In this document: piece after piece, positions 53,989 to 62,239 of the stretch
Numbering within the stretch: the stretch's first letter is position 1
Layout: every line of letters starts with the position of its first letter
Assembly: GCA_047947135.1 (NCBI GenBank)
Contig: CP170457.1
Location: 3,162,001-3,226,000 of the forward strand
Direction: 5' to 3'
Source: Planctobacterium sp047947135
Lineage (GTDB): Bacteria; Pseudomonadota; Gammaproteobacteria; Enterobacterales; Alteromonadaceae
DNA: 64,000 bases
Notes under the pieces: model-generated
The model's database searches: none
The model's input: only the letters and a program-made list of their open reading frames with translations
What the model was told of the DNA's origin: nothing
Made by a program: the position numbers and the translations under genes

Positions 53989-54777
53989 ATGTCAGAAATC
54001 ACATATTCGCGCGATGGAGACGTCGCCATAATCACGTTCAATAATGCCCCGGTAAATGCATTTTCACGTACCTTTGAATCACTTTATCGCGAACATATTT
54101 TGAAAGCGATGAATGACAATTGTAGGGCTTTGTTAACTCGCGCAGAGGGCCCCAACTTTTGTGCTGGAGCAGATGTAAACATGTTTGTCGATAAGGACCG
54201 TAGGCACGCCAGTGGATTAGTCAGTAGTGCAATCAACATGATGAATTTGATCGAAAGTCTACCCATTCCGACTGTCTGCTCAGTTAACGGCATAGCGATC
54301 GCCGCCGGAATGGAAATTATGATGGCACATGACATCGCGATAGTTGGTGAATCAGCCCAAATTGGCCAAACTGAAGCATTAATCGGCACTGCCACGCTCG
54401 CGGGCGGCGCACAACGACTTGCCGCACGTGTTGGTATTGCTCGCGCAAAACAAATGGTGTTTGAAGGTCGCATGTATGATGCTCAAACACTAGAGCGATG
54501 GAACGTTGTAAATATGGTGGTGCCAGACAACGAACTAGACAAAGCAGCTTTAGCCTACACAAAGAAACTTGCAGCGGGACCAACTGTCGCGTTGTCCGTT
54601 GGAAAAACGGCGATAAATGCATTTGCAGGGGCATGCTTAGGCCCAGCCGATCAAGTTGTTATGAGCGCTGCACCTCAGGTATTCGAAACAATTGATAAGA
54701 AGCAGGGTGTTGCTACTTTTCTCAAGCATGGAGCAAAGGCTTTTGCCTCTGGTTCCATTAAGTTTAAGGGGCATTAA
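53989..54777 (+). CDS. Enoyl-CoA hydratase/isomerase family protein
   Basis: A 262-residue crotonase. The start at 53989 (MSEITYSRDG) is preferred over an earlier frame that adds 16 residues. The oxyanion-hole segments are NFCAGADVNMF and VNGIAIAAGMEIMMAHD, where the usual GGG is AAG. The catalytic-loop region is QTEALIGTATLAGGAQRLAA. It suggests CoA-ester chemistry in this operon. It abuts the SDR gene with overlap of one base (TAATG). Confidence 0.85.
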   Translation: MSEITYSRDGDVAIITFNNAPVNAFSRTFESLYREHILKAMNDNCRALLTRAEGPNFCAGADVNMFVDKDRRHASGLVSSAINMMNLIESLPIPTVCSVNGIAIAAGMEIMMAHDIAIVGESAQIGQTEALIGTATLAGGAQRLAARVGIARAKQMVFEGRMYDAQTLERWNVVNMVVPDNELDKAALAYTKKLAAGPTVALSVGKTAINAFAGACLGPADQVVMSAAPQVFETIDKKQGVATFLKHGAKAFASGSIKFKGH

Positions 54778-55565
54778 TGAATTCGGTAAATCAACTTTTT
54801 AGTTTGGCTGGAACAACAGCTGTTGTAACGGGTGGAACTCGCGGAATTGGCGAGATGATCGCTAATGGCTTTTTGAGAAGTGGTGCAAAAGTCTATATCA
54901 CTTCTCGCAACGAAGACGCCTGTGTTGAAGCCCAGAATAGGCTCAACCAGGTAGGAGAATGCGTTGCTATTGCATCGGACTTATCAAACATTGACGGTGT
55001 AAGGCGTTTTAGTGATTGGTTAAAAAAGCGTGAAACAGCCATTGATATACTCGTAAACAATGCTGGCGCTACATGGGGCGACAAGTTAGAAACATTTCCC
55101 GAAGAAGGTTGGGACAGAGTGATGGATTTAAACGTAAAGTCCTTATTTTTTTTAAGCCAGGCGCTTTTGGAATTGTTGAGAAAAGGAGTTAAGGAAACAG
55201 GCCGAGGCAGAATAATTAATATCGGTTCGATAGAGGGCTTAAAAACCCCTATGGAGATTGAAAATTACGCATATCCAGCCAGCAAGGCGGCGGTTCACCA
55301 CTTAACTAGAGTACTTGCTGCTCGTCTCGCGCAAGAGCAAATTACCGTCAATGCTATAGCACCAGGACCATTCGAGACAAAAATGACACGGTTTGCCCTG
55401 TCTACTGAAACCGGCCGGGATTACGTGACAAAAAAAATCCCACTCAAACGGTTAGGCCAAACAGACGACATCATTGGCTTGTCGCTCTTTCTTGCATCTC
55501 AAGCCAGCGATTACATTACTGGCACAACGATTCCGCTCGATGGTGGATATACCAATATAGATTAA
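54777..55565 (+). CDS. Short-chain dehydrogenase/reductase
   Basis: A 262-residue classical SDR with a full set of motifs: GGTRGIGEMIANGF, NNAGATW, the catalytic YPASKAAVHHL and PLDGGYTN. It resembles 3-oxoacyl-ACP/CoA reductases and glucose-dehydrogenase-like SDRs. In this operon it would oxidise or reduce the product of the hydratase. Its exact substrate is unknown. Confidence 0.88.
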   Translation: MNSVNQLFSLAGTTAVVTGGTRGIGEMIANGFLRSGAKVYITSRNEDACVEAQNRLNQVGECVAIASDLSNIDGVRRFSDWLKKRETAIDILVNNAGATWGDKLETFPEEGWDRVMDLNVKSLFFLSQALLELLRKGVKETGRGRIINIGSIEGLKTPMEIENYAYPASKAAVHHLTRVLAARLAQEQITVNAIAPGPFETKMTRFALSTETGRDYVTKKIPLKRLGQTDDIIGLSLFLASQASDYITGTTIPLDGGYTNID

Positions 55566-55578
55566 ATAGGTACTTAAC

Positions 55579-56169
55579 ATGACGCGAAATATAAATTTTT
55601 TCTACGATTTTATAAGCCCATATTCATACCTTGCTAACACCCAACTATCAAACGTAGTAAAGGGTCATGAAGTTTCTATTGCTTACAAACCCATTCATAT
55701 TCTAAGTGTGATGGCGTCGGTTGGAAATAGACCGACAACCGTAGAGTGCGCTGCCAAAGGAAAATACGCCATGTCTGACCTCACGCGCTGGTGCAAACGC
55801 TATCGAGTTCCGTTGGTGCCTAATCCAAACTTTCGTAGTATTGACAGTAGACCACTTCTGCTAGGCGCGCTATCGGCCTCAAACCACAAAGAAATGGAAT
55901 CCTACAACAATGCTATTTTTAAAGCGCTTTGGGTCGAGAAGGAAGCTTTGACAGAAGACCAGGAAATAATTGATATTTTAAAGCGTAATGGTATACGGCA
56001 AGCAGAAAGCATTTGGAATCACTCGAAAGTGTTATCTGACGAACTCGACCAGATGCAAAAAGAAGCGATATCCGCCGGCGTTTTTGGGGTTCCCAGCTTT
56101 GTTTTCGATGGTGGATTGTACTTTGGTAATGACCGCCTTGATTTTCTCAAAGAAGCTATTTCATTATGA
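55579..56169 (+). CDS. 2-Hydroxychromene-2-carboxylate isomerase-like (DsbA/kappa-GST family)
   Basis: A 196-residue protein starting FFYDFISPYSYLANTQL, the signature of glutathione-dependent HCCA isomerases, with the catalytic Ser in the SPYSY motif. The C-terminal thioredoxin-fold half has AGVFGVPSFVFDGGLYFGND. Such enzymes act on aromatic-ring degradation intermediates. Together with an HxlR regulator and a tautomerase it points to breakdown or detoxification of an aromatic or quinone compound. It overlaps the truncated SDR by 4 bp. Confidence 0.85.
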   Translation: MTRNINFFYDFISPYSYLANTQLSNVVKGHEVSIAYKPIHILSVMASVGNRPTTVECAAKGKYAMSDLTRWCKRYRVPLVPNPNFRSIDSRPLLLGALSASNHKEMESYNNAIFKALWVEKEALTEDQEIIDILKRNGIRQAESIWNHSKVLSDELDQMQKEAISAGVFGVPSFVFDGGLYFGNDRLDFLKEAISL

Positions 56170-56528
56170 ATAACACCAATGCAAATGCGTTACCAATCTG
56201 TCTAATAACAGGTGTAGGGCCGGGAACAGGCACCGCATTAGTTGAGCGCTTTTTAAAAGGTGGATACCGAGTAGCCATGATGGCGCGCAGTAGTGAAAAA
56301 CTAGAACAAATTTCAAAAAAACACGCAAATGCGTATGCGTTTCCTTGTGATGTTTCTGAACCAAGCAAGTTAGAACAAGCGGTAAAAGCAGTTCAATCTG
56401 AATTGGGGAGCATCAGTGTTGTCATCCATAACGCTATCGGAGGTACTTTCGGGAACTTTATGGAGGTGGATATTGGTGTTTTAGAGGCTCCAACGGGATT
56501 ACTGATTTTTTCGCCAAAAACGGCTTAA
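56166..56528 (+). pseudogene. Truncated SDR gene, N-terminal half only
   Basis: The frame starts in a 4-bp overlap with the isomerase gene and reads like the first 105 residues of an SDR (ICLITGVGPGTGTALVERFL, VVIHNAIGGTFGN). It then runs into unrelated residues (APTGLLIFSPKTA) and a stop. The catalytic YxxxK half is missing. The break lies next to an IS3 transposase remnant, so an insertion followed by deletion is the likely cause. Confidence 0.8.
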
Positions 56529-56563
56529 GTCACTGAATTAATGAAAATATATTAACATTAACT

Positions 56564-56794
56564 GTGGAAGATTCTTATGATAACGCACTGGCTGAAACCA
56601 TTAATGGCTTGTACAAAACCGAAGTCATATATAAAGACGGCCCCTGGAAAGGCATGGAGCAGGTCGAATATGCCACATTGGTTTGGGTTGACTGGTTCAA
56701 TAACAAACGACTGCTTAGCTCAATCAATGATATTCCGCCTGCCAAAAATGAAGAAAATTATTATCGACAGTTAAACGACAATGCGGCAGCATGA
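56564..56794 (+). mobile_element. IS3-family transposase (OrfB) C-terminal remnant
   Basis: A 76-codon frame carries the end of an IS3-group OrfB integrase: VEDSYDNALAETINGLYKTE with the catalytic Glu, then the WVDWFNNKRLLSSI and PPAKNEENYYRQ tail. The first two thirds of OrfB, OrfA and the terminal repeats are not found. It is a dead fragment marking an old insertion. Confidence 0.85.
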
Positions 56795-56869
56795 CTCAAA
56801 CAAATCCGCCTCCGAATTTACCGGGGCGATTCAATCTGCTTCCTACTTGGGGTCCTGCAGACATTCCCT

Positions 56870-57334
56870 CCTGGAACGCTTACTAACGTTGAGTCCAATG
56901 GTGATTACTTCGGTGAAGTGACATTGGATACGAACGACAAAATCCTCATCAATGAATCGGTACTGGATTGTATGGAATTGGGTTACGCTATCACGCTGCA
57001 CAAGGCTCAGGGGTCCCAGCTTCTTCGTATCATCATCGCGTTACAAACAAGCTCCATTTTGGACAGGACATGGCCCTACTCTGCTATTACCAGAGCAGAG
57101 ATGGAAGTCCATATTGTTGGGTCGAGAACAGACTTTGTTAGCGTTACTAAAAATGCCAGTAACGCTAATCAAAAAATGAGCTATCTTTCTGAATTACTGA
57201 GAAAAAAGCAAATACTCCAAATCAAAAATGCGCTCAAATGCCCTAAAAAGATAAACTGCCAGATTTTTCATTTAAAAAAAATACTACGTTCATTAACAAA
57301 TTTTAGGGGCTACCCGCAAGTAATTTTTTACTAA
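56870..57334 (+). pseudogene. C-terminal fragment of a RecD/UvrD-like helicase gene
   Basis: In frame from about 56870 the sequence reads TLTNVESNGDYFGEVTLDTN and contains LGYAITLHKAQGSQ and WPYSAITRAEMEVHIVGSR. These are the UvrD_C_2-type motifs V and VI of RecD-like and related helicases. The ATPase N-terminal part is absent. The longest start codon (GTG at 56918) has no ribosome-binding site. It may come from a mobile or defence island that used to be here. Confidence 0.75.
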
Positions 57335-57465
57335 ACCCGAAATATATCAGTGCATTACAGTCTGGTAAGATTCGGCTCCGTTTTTTTCCTCATATCGAAC
57401 AGTAAAAAGCCATGCATCCCATCCAAATTCACTCACAGGTGTTGCTGAACTACAATGTTGTCCAT

Positions 57466-58020
57466 TTACAGGTCAAACAATGCTGCGTTTTCTGCACGTA
57501 CTAGTAAGTCTTTATATATGTAATCTTCGATAGAAGTGATTTCAGATTTTGTCTCATTCAGCTCCGTTTTAAGTCGGTCAATTTCCGCAATATCAACCTC
57601 ACTTTTTTGTGTTTTCTGGCTGATACTTTGTAATCGATTTTGTACTGTGATCAGGTCCTTCTTTTTACTTTTGAGATCCAGGCGCTTAATAGTCAACTCT
57701 GCTGAAACTTTGCGTGCCAACGCTTGCGCTTCTTCACTGGATTGTTTGACAGCCGCTAATTTGTCCTTAGTCTCCAATAACCTGGCTTCACTCTCACTCA
57801 ATTGTGACAATGCATCAATCACCTCTTGTTCCAGGGCATCTGCTTCGGACTGCTTTTCGTCCAGATGTTGCTCCATCGTCTGATTCATGCCTAATGCATA
57901 TGTCGCAGAACACCATTTGCTTTGCTTTCCCGCTTCGGTGGCGCAATCGGTTGTTGCACATCCTGAAACAACCAGCGTAATGTACAAACACAGGCCAGGG
58001 ATTATTCCGTTCGTTCTCAT
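57466..58020 (-). CDS. Coiled-coil lipoprotein of the VWA-stator operon
   Basis: A 184-residue protein. The start at 58020 has GGAGT 8 nt upstream and begins a lipoprotein signal peptide with the lipobox LVVSGC. The mature part has three more early cysteines (TTDCATEAGKQSKWC). From about residue 50 onward it is one long charged coiled coil (LEQEVIDALSQLSESEARLL, then KTELNETKSEITSI). A lipid-anchored rod reaching from a membrane into the periplasm fits. It is the last of seven close-packed genes and lies 4 bp after the previous one. Confidence 0.72.
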   Translation of the reverse strand: MRTNGIIPGLCLYITLVVSGCATTDCATEAGKQSKWCSATYALGMNQTMEQHLDEKQSEADALEQEVIDALSQLSESEARLLETKDKLAAVKQSSEEAQALARKVSAELTIKRLDLKSKKKDLITVQNRLQSISQKTQKSEVDIAEIDRLKTELNETKSEITSIEDYIYKDLLVRAENAALFDL

Positions 58021-58024
58021 TGTG

Positions 58025-58807
58025 TTAACTCCGATCAATAATTTCAGCGTCGATAGTTTCAATGCTTGCGGTCAGGTTCCTTTCCACACCGTTGGAGGCC
58101 ATAATTGAATCTAATAAATGCTCCTTTTGATTCTGCAATGCTCCCTGTGTGGCTTTGAGTTCCTCGATATCCGGATATTGCGCCAGCATTTGTTCCAGCT
58201 CTGTTAACTCGTCTTCAACTACAGTTAACCTTGCTTCTGCGGATATTCTCGCCTGACGGGTTACGCGGATTTCATCATCCAATTGCTCCCGGATTACCGC
58301 TGCCTTTTCGATAAAGCTGGTTGCGTCCTGCTCCTGTTTCATTAATTTTACGATGTCGGATTTGTGATCAACATTACTCTTCCTGGCTTTCGCAATATCG
58401 CCTTCAATCTTTTCTAATTGTTCTTCGGAGGCAAGAATATTGTCATTTATTTCCTTATAACGTTGTGCATATTCATTTTCTCCTTTTTGTGCCAGTGCTT
58501 CGTATCCGGCTGCAGCAGCTCCACAGACTACACCGGCGATAGCTGATTTTTCATTGTCGTATCCCAGCAAATTGCTCAGGGTGCCGCAGACTGCGGCACC
58601 GAATATCCCGGATCTGGCAATTTCTTCTCCATCGTATCCTTGTTCGCCTTCCTTTTTATCTTTATCTTTATCTTTGTCTTTATCTTTGTCTTTATCGTCC
58701 ACCAGTTTCTTGGCTTCTTCCCAAAGATCTTTTAGTTGTGCGTTTGCCGGGTGTGCCATGGCAACCGCACTAATGACACAAAAACAGACTAACCATTGAC
58801 GTTTCAT
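58025..58807 (-). CDS. Exported protein with KD repeat, glycine-zipper and coiled coil
   Basis: A 260-residue protein. The start at 58807 has GGAG 6 nt upstream and opens a signal peptide ending AHPANA. The order is: short helix (LKDLWEEAKKL), a run of Asp-Lys pairs coded by hexanucleotide repeats, a small-residue hydrophobic stretch (FGAAVCGTLSNLLGY, SAIAGVVCGAAAAGYEAL) like a glycine zipper, then about 150 residues of coiled coil. Glycine-zipper segments are often membrane-associated in the cell envelope. It may form a scaffold with the lipoprotein encoded next. Confidence 0.7.
   Translation of the reverse strand: MKRQWLVCFCVISAVAMAHPANAQLKDLWEEAKKLVDDKDKDKDKDKDKDKKEGEQGYDGEEIARSGIFGAAVCGTLSNLLGYDNEKSAIAGVVCGAAAAGYEALAQKGENEYAQRYKEINDNILASEEQLEKIEGDIAKARKSNVDHKSDIVKLMKQEQDATSFIEKAAVIREQLDDEIRVTRQARISAEARLTVVEDELTELEQMLAQYPDIEELKATQGALQNQKEHLLDSIMASNGVERNLTASIETIDAEIIDRS
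58652..58697. repeat. Hexanucleotide tandem repeat inside the KD protein gene
   Basis: About seven copies of a 6-base unit (CTTTAT or CTTTGT on the plus strand) encode alternating Asp and Lys. Copy-number change would lengthen or shorten the charged linker without shifting the frame. Confidence 0.8.
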
Positions 58808-58831
58808 TTTATTCTCCTGTTTGTTTACCAT

Positions 58832-59509
58832 TTAGGGTGTAAGACCAATCGCTTTTTCAATGTGCGTTTTGGCCTCCATTTCTGAAGGAATGCTTTGCAA
58901 TATCGGCAGAAGGTGACCTGCAGCCTGAATACGACCAACTTTATATTGCTCCTCAGCTGCGTCGATATAGTCTTTGATAACCTTCTCAAAAATCGCGTTT
59001 TCAGTGAGATACAATGAGTTGAGTTCGAGAAGCGCGTCGGCATACTTCTGCAGATGTTCCGCTCTGTCACTGATATTTTGTTGCAAGGTGACCCGGAGCG
59101 TATTTGTTAACACATCGTCATTTCGTTGCTCTGCGACCTCAAGTGTTGTCGCGCTGTTGTCAATGCGTTTGTTAAGAAGCTCAATAAGGGAGTAAATTCT
59201 TACTGCTCTGTCGAAAGTAAGCTCTACCTTTTCTTTGTCGAATGCTATCTTCTGCTGCTTTTCCTTGCTGGGAAGCGCGTTGTAAAGACCATAGGCTGCG
59301 GCGATAACGAACACAAACAGTATCACCACAAGTGGCGTTTTAGATTTTCGCTGAGAGAGGTTGTTTTCAGTTGCCGGAGACGCATCCTGTGACGAGCGTT
59401 GCGGTTTATCTTCACTTTCCTCCGGAGCAAACGAGCGGCCGGGGATTATACCTTGCTTGGGCGTTTCTGGTGTTTCTTCTGGTGAGTTAGATTTATTGAT
59501 GATTGCCAT
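58832..59509 (-). CDS. Single-pass membrane protein of the VWA-stator operon
   Basis: A 225-residue protein. Residues 1-57 are hydrophilic and Pro/Glu/Ser-rich (cytoplasmic), residues 60-77 form one membrane helix (LVVILFVFVIAAAYGLYN), and the rest is helical and probably periplasmic (YADALLELNSLYLTENAIFE). No enzyme motif is seen and the family is not recognised. It is placed between the second VWA protein and the secreted coiled-coil protein, with gaps of 30 and 24 bp, so it is likely part of the same complex. Confidence 0.65.
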   Translation of the reverse strand: MAIINKSNSPEETPETPKQGIIPGRSFAPEESEDKPQRSSQDASPATENNLSQRKSKTPLVVILFVFVIAAAYGLYNALPSKEKQQKIAFDKEKVELTFDRAVRIYSLIELLNKRIDNSATTLEVAEQRNDDVLTNTLRVTLQQNISDRAEHLQKYADALLELNSLYLTENAIFEKVIKDYIDAAEEQYKVGRIQAAGHLLPILQSIPSEMEAKTHIEKAIGLTP

Positions 59510-59539
59510 TGAGTCAGACCTTTACGATTTCTGTTCCGG

Positions 59540-60472
59540 TTATTTTCTTTTCAGTGCGGCGACAATGAAGTCGGTCAGCATAGTATTCTGATTTTCAGTG
59601 TAGGCATCAGGCTGGCCCGCAGAGCTTGCAATGTTTTTGAAGAGTTGTTGACTGGTTCGGTATTTTTGTTTGTCGAGACTGCTGCGAGCGGCGTTGCCAA
59701 TTTCATCCCTGCCGGAGAAGAGCGCAATCAGGTTCCTGTTCTCCCGCGCCTGGATCCACTGGCTTACCTTTGCGGTAAGCTGTTCAGCACGTGCTACACC
59801 GGCGGAAGAGATAGTCAAATCATCACGTTGTTCTTCATAAGGCCCTACATCGCCCAGAATCATGAAAACCTGATGCCCGCTATAGTTAGCAGCACTGGAA
59901 AATTGTTGTAATGCGAGATTTGTGGCCTTTAATATGGGGGCATGTCCACTTTCATGGTTTTGTGCGTCCATAAAACGTTTTAACTGGTTGTAAGAACGGC
60001 CGTTGTCTTCGACGGGTGAATAAATTAATTGTAAAGGGAAAGTACGAATATCAGCCGTGTTTGTATCGGTGTCAGCCCAATAGCTGGCCACACCAATTCG
60101 CAAACTGTCGGTAACCTTGGGAAGAATCAGCGCTAACCGCTGCACGGCATTTTTCAGGTTGTATAGCTCTTGTTCCATGCTGCCTGAGCGGTCCACAATA
60201 ATAAATATTTCGACGTCTCGCTTTTCCATGTCTGACACCTGGGCCTGCACATTTGCCATGTTTTGCTGAATTTCTGCGTCATCGCGGCGTAAGTCCTGTA
60301 TATGCTGCTCGAGTTCTGCGATTTGCTTTTTTGCCTGGCGAACGGGACTTTGCTCATTAATCAACGCAATGAAGATGGTCATCAGCAATACAAAAATAGC
60401 CATGGTGGCGAAGATGATATCGCTGAAGAACTCGTAAAAATTGGTGTTGGCTGATCCTTGTTGAATATGCAT
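59540..60472 (-). CDS. ExbD/MotB-like stator protein with periplasmic VWA domain (second paralogue)
   Basis: A 310-residue protein. One membrane helix at about 15-38 carries an Asp at its cytoplasmic end (FFSDIIFATMAIFVLLM, Asp18), like the proton-carrying Asp of ExbD, TolR and MotB. A coiled coil follows (about 44-88), then a von Willebrand A domain (about 90-290) with the MIDAS motif DRSGS and a second conserved block LGDVGPYEEQ. The N-in topology of ExbD would place the VWA domain in the periplasm. It is a paralogue of the protein encoded just upstream. The C-terminus is short, without an OmpA peptidoglycan-binding domain. Confidence 0.78.
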   Translation of the reverse strand: MHIQQGSANTNFYEFFSDIIFATMAIFVLLMTIFIALINEQSPVRQAKKQIAELEQHIQDLRRDDAEIQQNMANVQAQVSDMEKRDVEIFIIVDRSGSMEQELYNLKNAVQRLALILPKVTDSLRIGVASYWADTDTNTADIRTFPLQLIYSPVEDNGRSYNQLKRFMDAQNHESGHAPILKATNLALQQFSSAANYSGHQVFMILGDVGPYEEQRDDLTISSAGVARAEQLTAKVSQWIQARENRNLIALFSGRDEIGNAARSSLDKQKYRTSQQLFKNIASSAGQPDAYTENQNTMLTDFIVAALKRK

Positions 60473-60476
60473 CAGG

Positions 60477-61394
60477 TTACCCCAAAATGGCGCCCAACAA
60501 GCTGGGTATCATTTCGCCGGAATCCTCTGTATAGGCTTCTGGCGAACCCATTTCTTGCGCAATACGTGCAAAAAACTTTCTACTTTCACGGAACTTGAGG
60601 TTTTGTGTGCCGGTGGTTTTATTAATTTCGTCCAATCCTGAAAACAAAATAAGCGGATTCCTGGAAAAGCTGGCTTGTTTCCAGTTTTTCAATTGGGCAA
60701 TGATGGATTGTTCTTGTTGTCGATTGACGGCGTCTATTGCCTGGTCTCTGTAACGATCTTCATAGGGTCCAACGTCGCCCAATAGCATAAAGGTTTGATG
60801 ACCAGTAAACAGATTTGGTGAAGTAAACATTCTTAGTGCTCTGTCAATAGCCCTTTCCAGCGGTGCTGAACCCGGTTGTGCTCTGAGGTTACTGATAAAG
60901 CGGCTGATTTGCCTGAGACTGCGCCCGTTATCCTGCTCTTCCGGCAGAATTTGTTGTAATGGGAATTCTTTAATATCCAGTTGATCCTGTTCGTTTTTGC
61001 GATAAGCCACAACGCCGATTTTAGCGCTGTCTGCTATCTGAGGCAGTACACGAGCAATTAATGCAATGGTCTCTGTGAGTCTGTCCAATTCCAGCTGCAT
61101 GCTACCGGTAGTGTCTACCGCTATCACCACTTCAAAATTATACTGTGCGAGGCTTTGAGCCTGCTGTTCCAGTTTGTTTAACTCCTCCTTGCGAGAGGCA
61201 AGACGCTGCTCCTCTGCGTCTCGCTTCGCTGACTGTGTTTCAATTTCTTTGAGTAGTTCATCCAAGCCAGTTTCAACATTCACCTGCACCAGAAAAACAG
61301 ACATCAGCAAGACAAAAATTGCCAGTGTAGCGAAGATCAGATCGCTAAAGGTCTCATAGAAACTGGTTTTACTTGCTGATTGCGTGATTTTCAT
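60477..61394 (-). CDS. ExbD/MotB-like stator protein with periplasmic VWA domain (first paralogue)
   Basis: A 305-residue protein with the same plan as the next one in the operon: Asp18 at the start of the only membrane helix (FSDLIFATLAIFVLLMSVF), a coiled coil (about 40-85) and a VWA domain from about 88. Its MIDAS motif is DTTGS (Thr for Ser) and the shared block is LGDVGPYEDR. It starts 3 bp after the proton-channel gene, suggesting translational coupling and a fixed ratio. The two paralogues may make a mixed dimer, as ExbD and MotB act as dimers. Confidence 0.78.
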   Translation of the reverse strand: MKITQSASKTSFYETFSDLIFATLAIFVLLMSVFLVQVNVETGLDELLKEIETQSAKRDAEEQRLASRKEELNKLEQQAQSLAQYNFEVVIAVDTTGSMQLELDRLTETIALIARVLPQIADSAKIGVVAYRKNEQDQLDIKEFPLQQILPEEQDNGRSLRQISRFISNLRAQPGSAPLERAIDRALRMFTSPNLFTGHQTFMLLGDVGPYEDRYRDQAIDAVNRQQEQSIIAQLKNWKQASFSRNPLILFSGLDEINKTTGTQNLKFRESRKFFARIAQEMGSPEAYTEDSGEMIPSLLGAILG

Positions 61395-61397
61395 AAA

Positions 61398-62177
61398 CTA
61401 AACTTTCCCATTATCCGCGCTTGTCGGTCCATTATCAGCGGCGACATTTCTCAAGTGGGGGAGTACATATACCTCAGTCAATTCAGAGATATGTGCAATA
61501 TAGTTCATAATATTGGCATCTACGACACTGGTGAGTACTCTGAGAATAACGCCACCTAACGTAGCCCCCAATAATGTCGTCACAAATGCGACACCTAATC
61601 CTGACAACGGACCATCGGCGCTCACCAACTCTGACATGAGATTATCTTCGTTGGCTGGATTACTCATGACCGCAGTGAGCCCATCCATCATCAGGATCAA
61701 ACCAAGGATAGTACCAATCAACCCAAGGGTGATTAAAATGCTGGAAAATAACTCAACCACTTTGTTACGCGCCACCAGTCGGGCATGTAATATTTCAATG
61801 AGATTGTCCTGACTTACTTCAACATGGGAACTGGCAATTGTGTGGAGATTTTCAATATGAGAACGAAACAGGCTTGATGATGCCTGACGGAGGAAGTCTT
61901 CCATGTTATCAACGCACTCCAAAATTTGGATTTGCTCCGACGCCAGGTTAGATTGCTGTTGTATAAATCTTGCGTCGCTATAACCCTTTAAAATTAACCC
62001 AAACCCCAATAATGCGATAACAGCATACATAGCGAGATTAATGAGTCCGCCATATTTAGCACTTAAAAAGAATGCGCTGGCGATAACGATACTGACTAAC
62101 ATCATTATGCCCAGCCAGATCATCCATGTTTCAATACCCGACATCGAAGACACGGAGTTTGTTTTGTAGTTTGACAC
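61398..62177 (-). CDS. MotA/TolQ/ExbB-like proton-channel subunit
   Basis: A 259-residue inner-membrane protein with four predicted helices: about 20-40, 46-66, 141-166 and 192-220. The last two carry the family signatures (LITLGLIGTILGLILMM and LGVAFVTTLLGATLGG). The loop between helices 2 and 3 is cytoplasmic and about 75 residues long, as in ExbB/TolQ. It would form the pentameric channel around the single helix of the two VWA proteins and turn proton flow into movement. No OmpA or TonB gene is nearby. Confidence 0.82.
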   Translation of the reverse strand: MSNYKTNSVSSMSGIETWMIWLGIMMLVSIVIASAFFLSAKYGGLINLAMYAVIALLGFGLILKGYSDARFIQQQSNLASEQIQILECVDNMEDFLRQASSSLFRSHIENLHTIASSHVEVSQDNLIEILHARLVARNKVVELFSSILITLGLIGTILGLILMMDGLTAVMSNPANEDNLMSELVSADGPLSGLGVAFVTTLLGATLGGVILRVLTSVVDANIMNYIAHISELTEVYVLPHLRNVAADNGPTSADNGKV

Positions 62178-62239
62178 TCTCTTCTGCTCCTTATTTAATT
62201 CCTGGTGCGAACCATTGTGTAGATTATTTCATCTTGTGT

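Noticed and set aside
58652..58697. CRISPR-like array
   Set aside because: It is a 6-bp coding repeat without spacers, inside an exported-protein gene.
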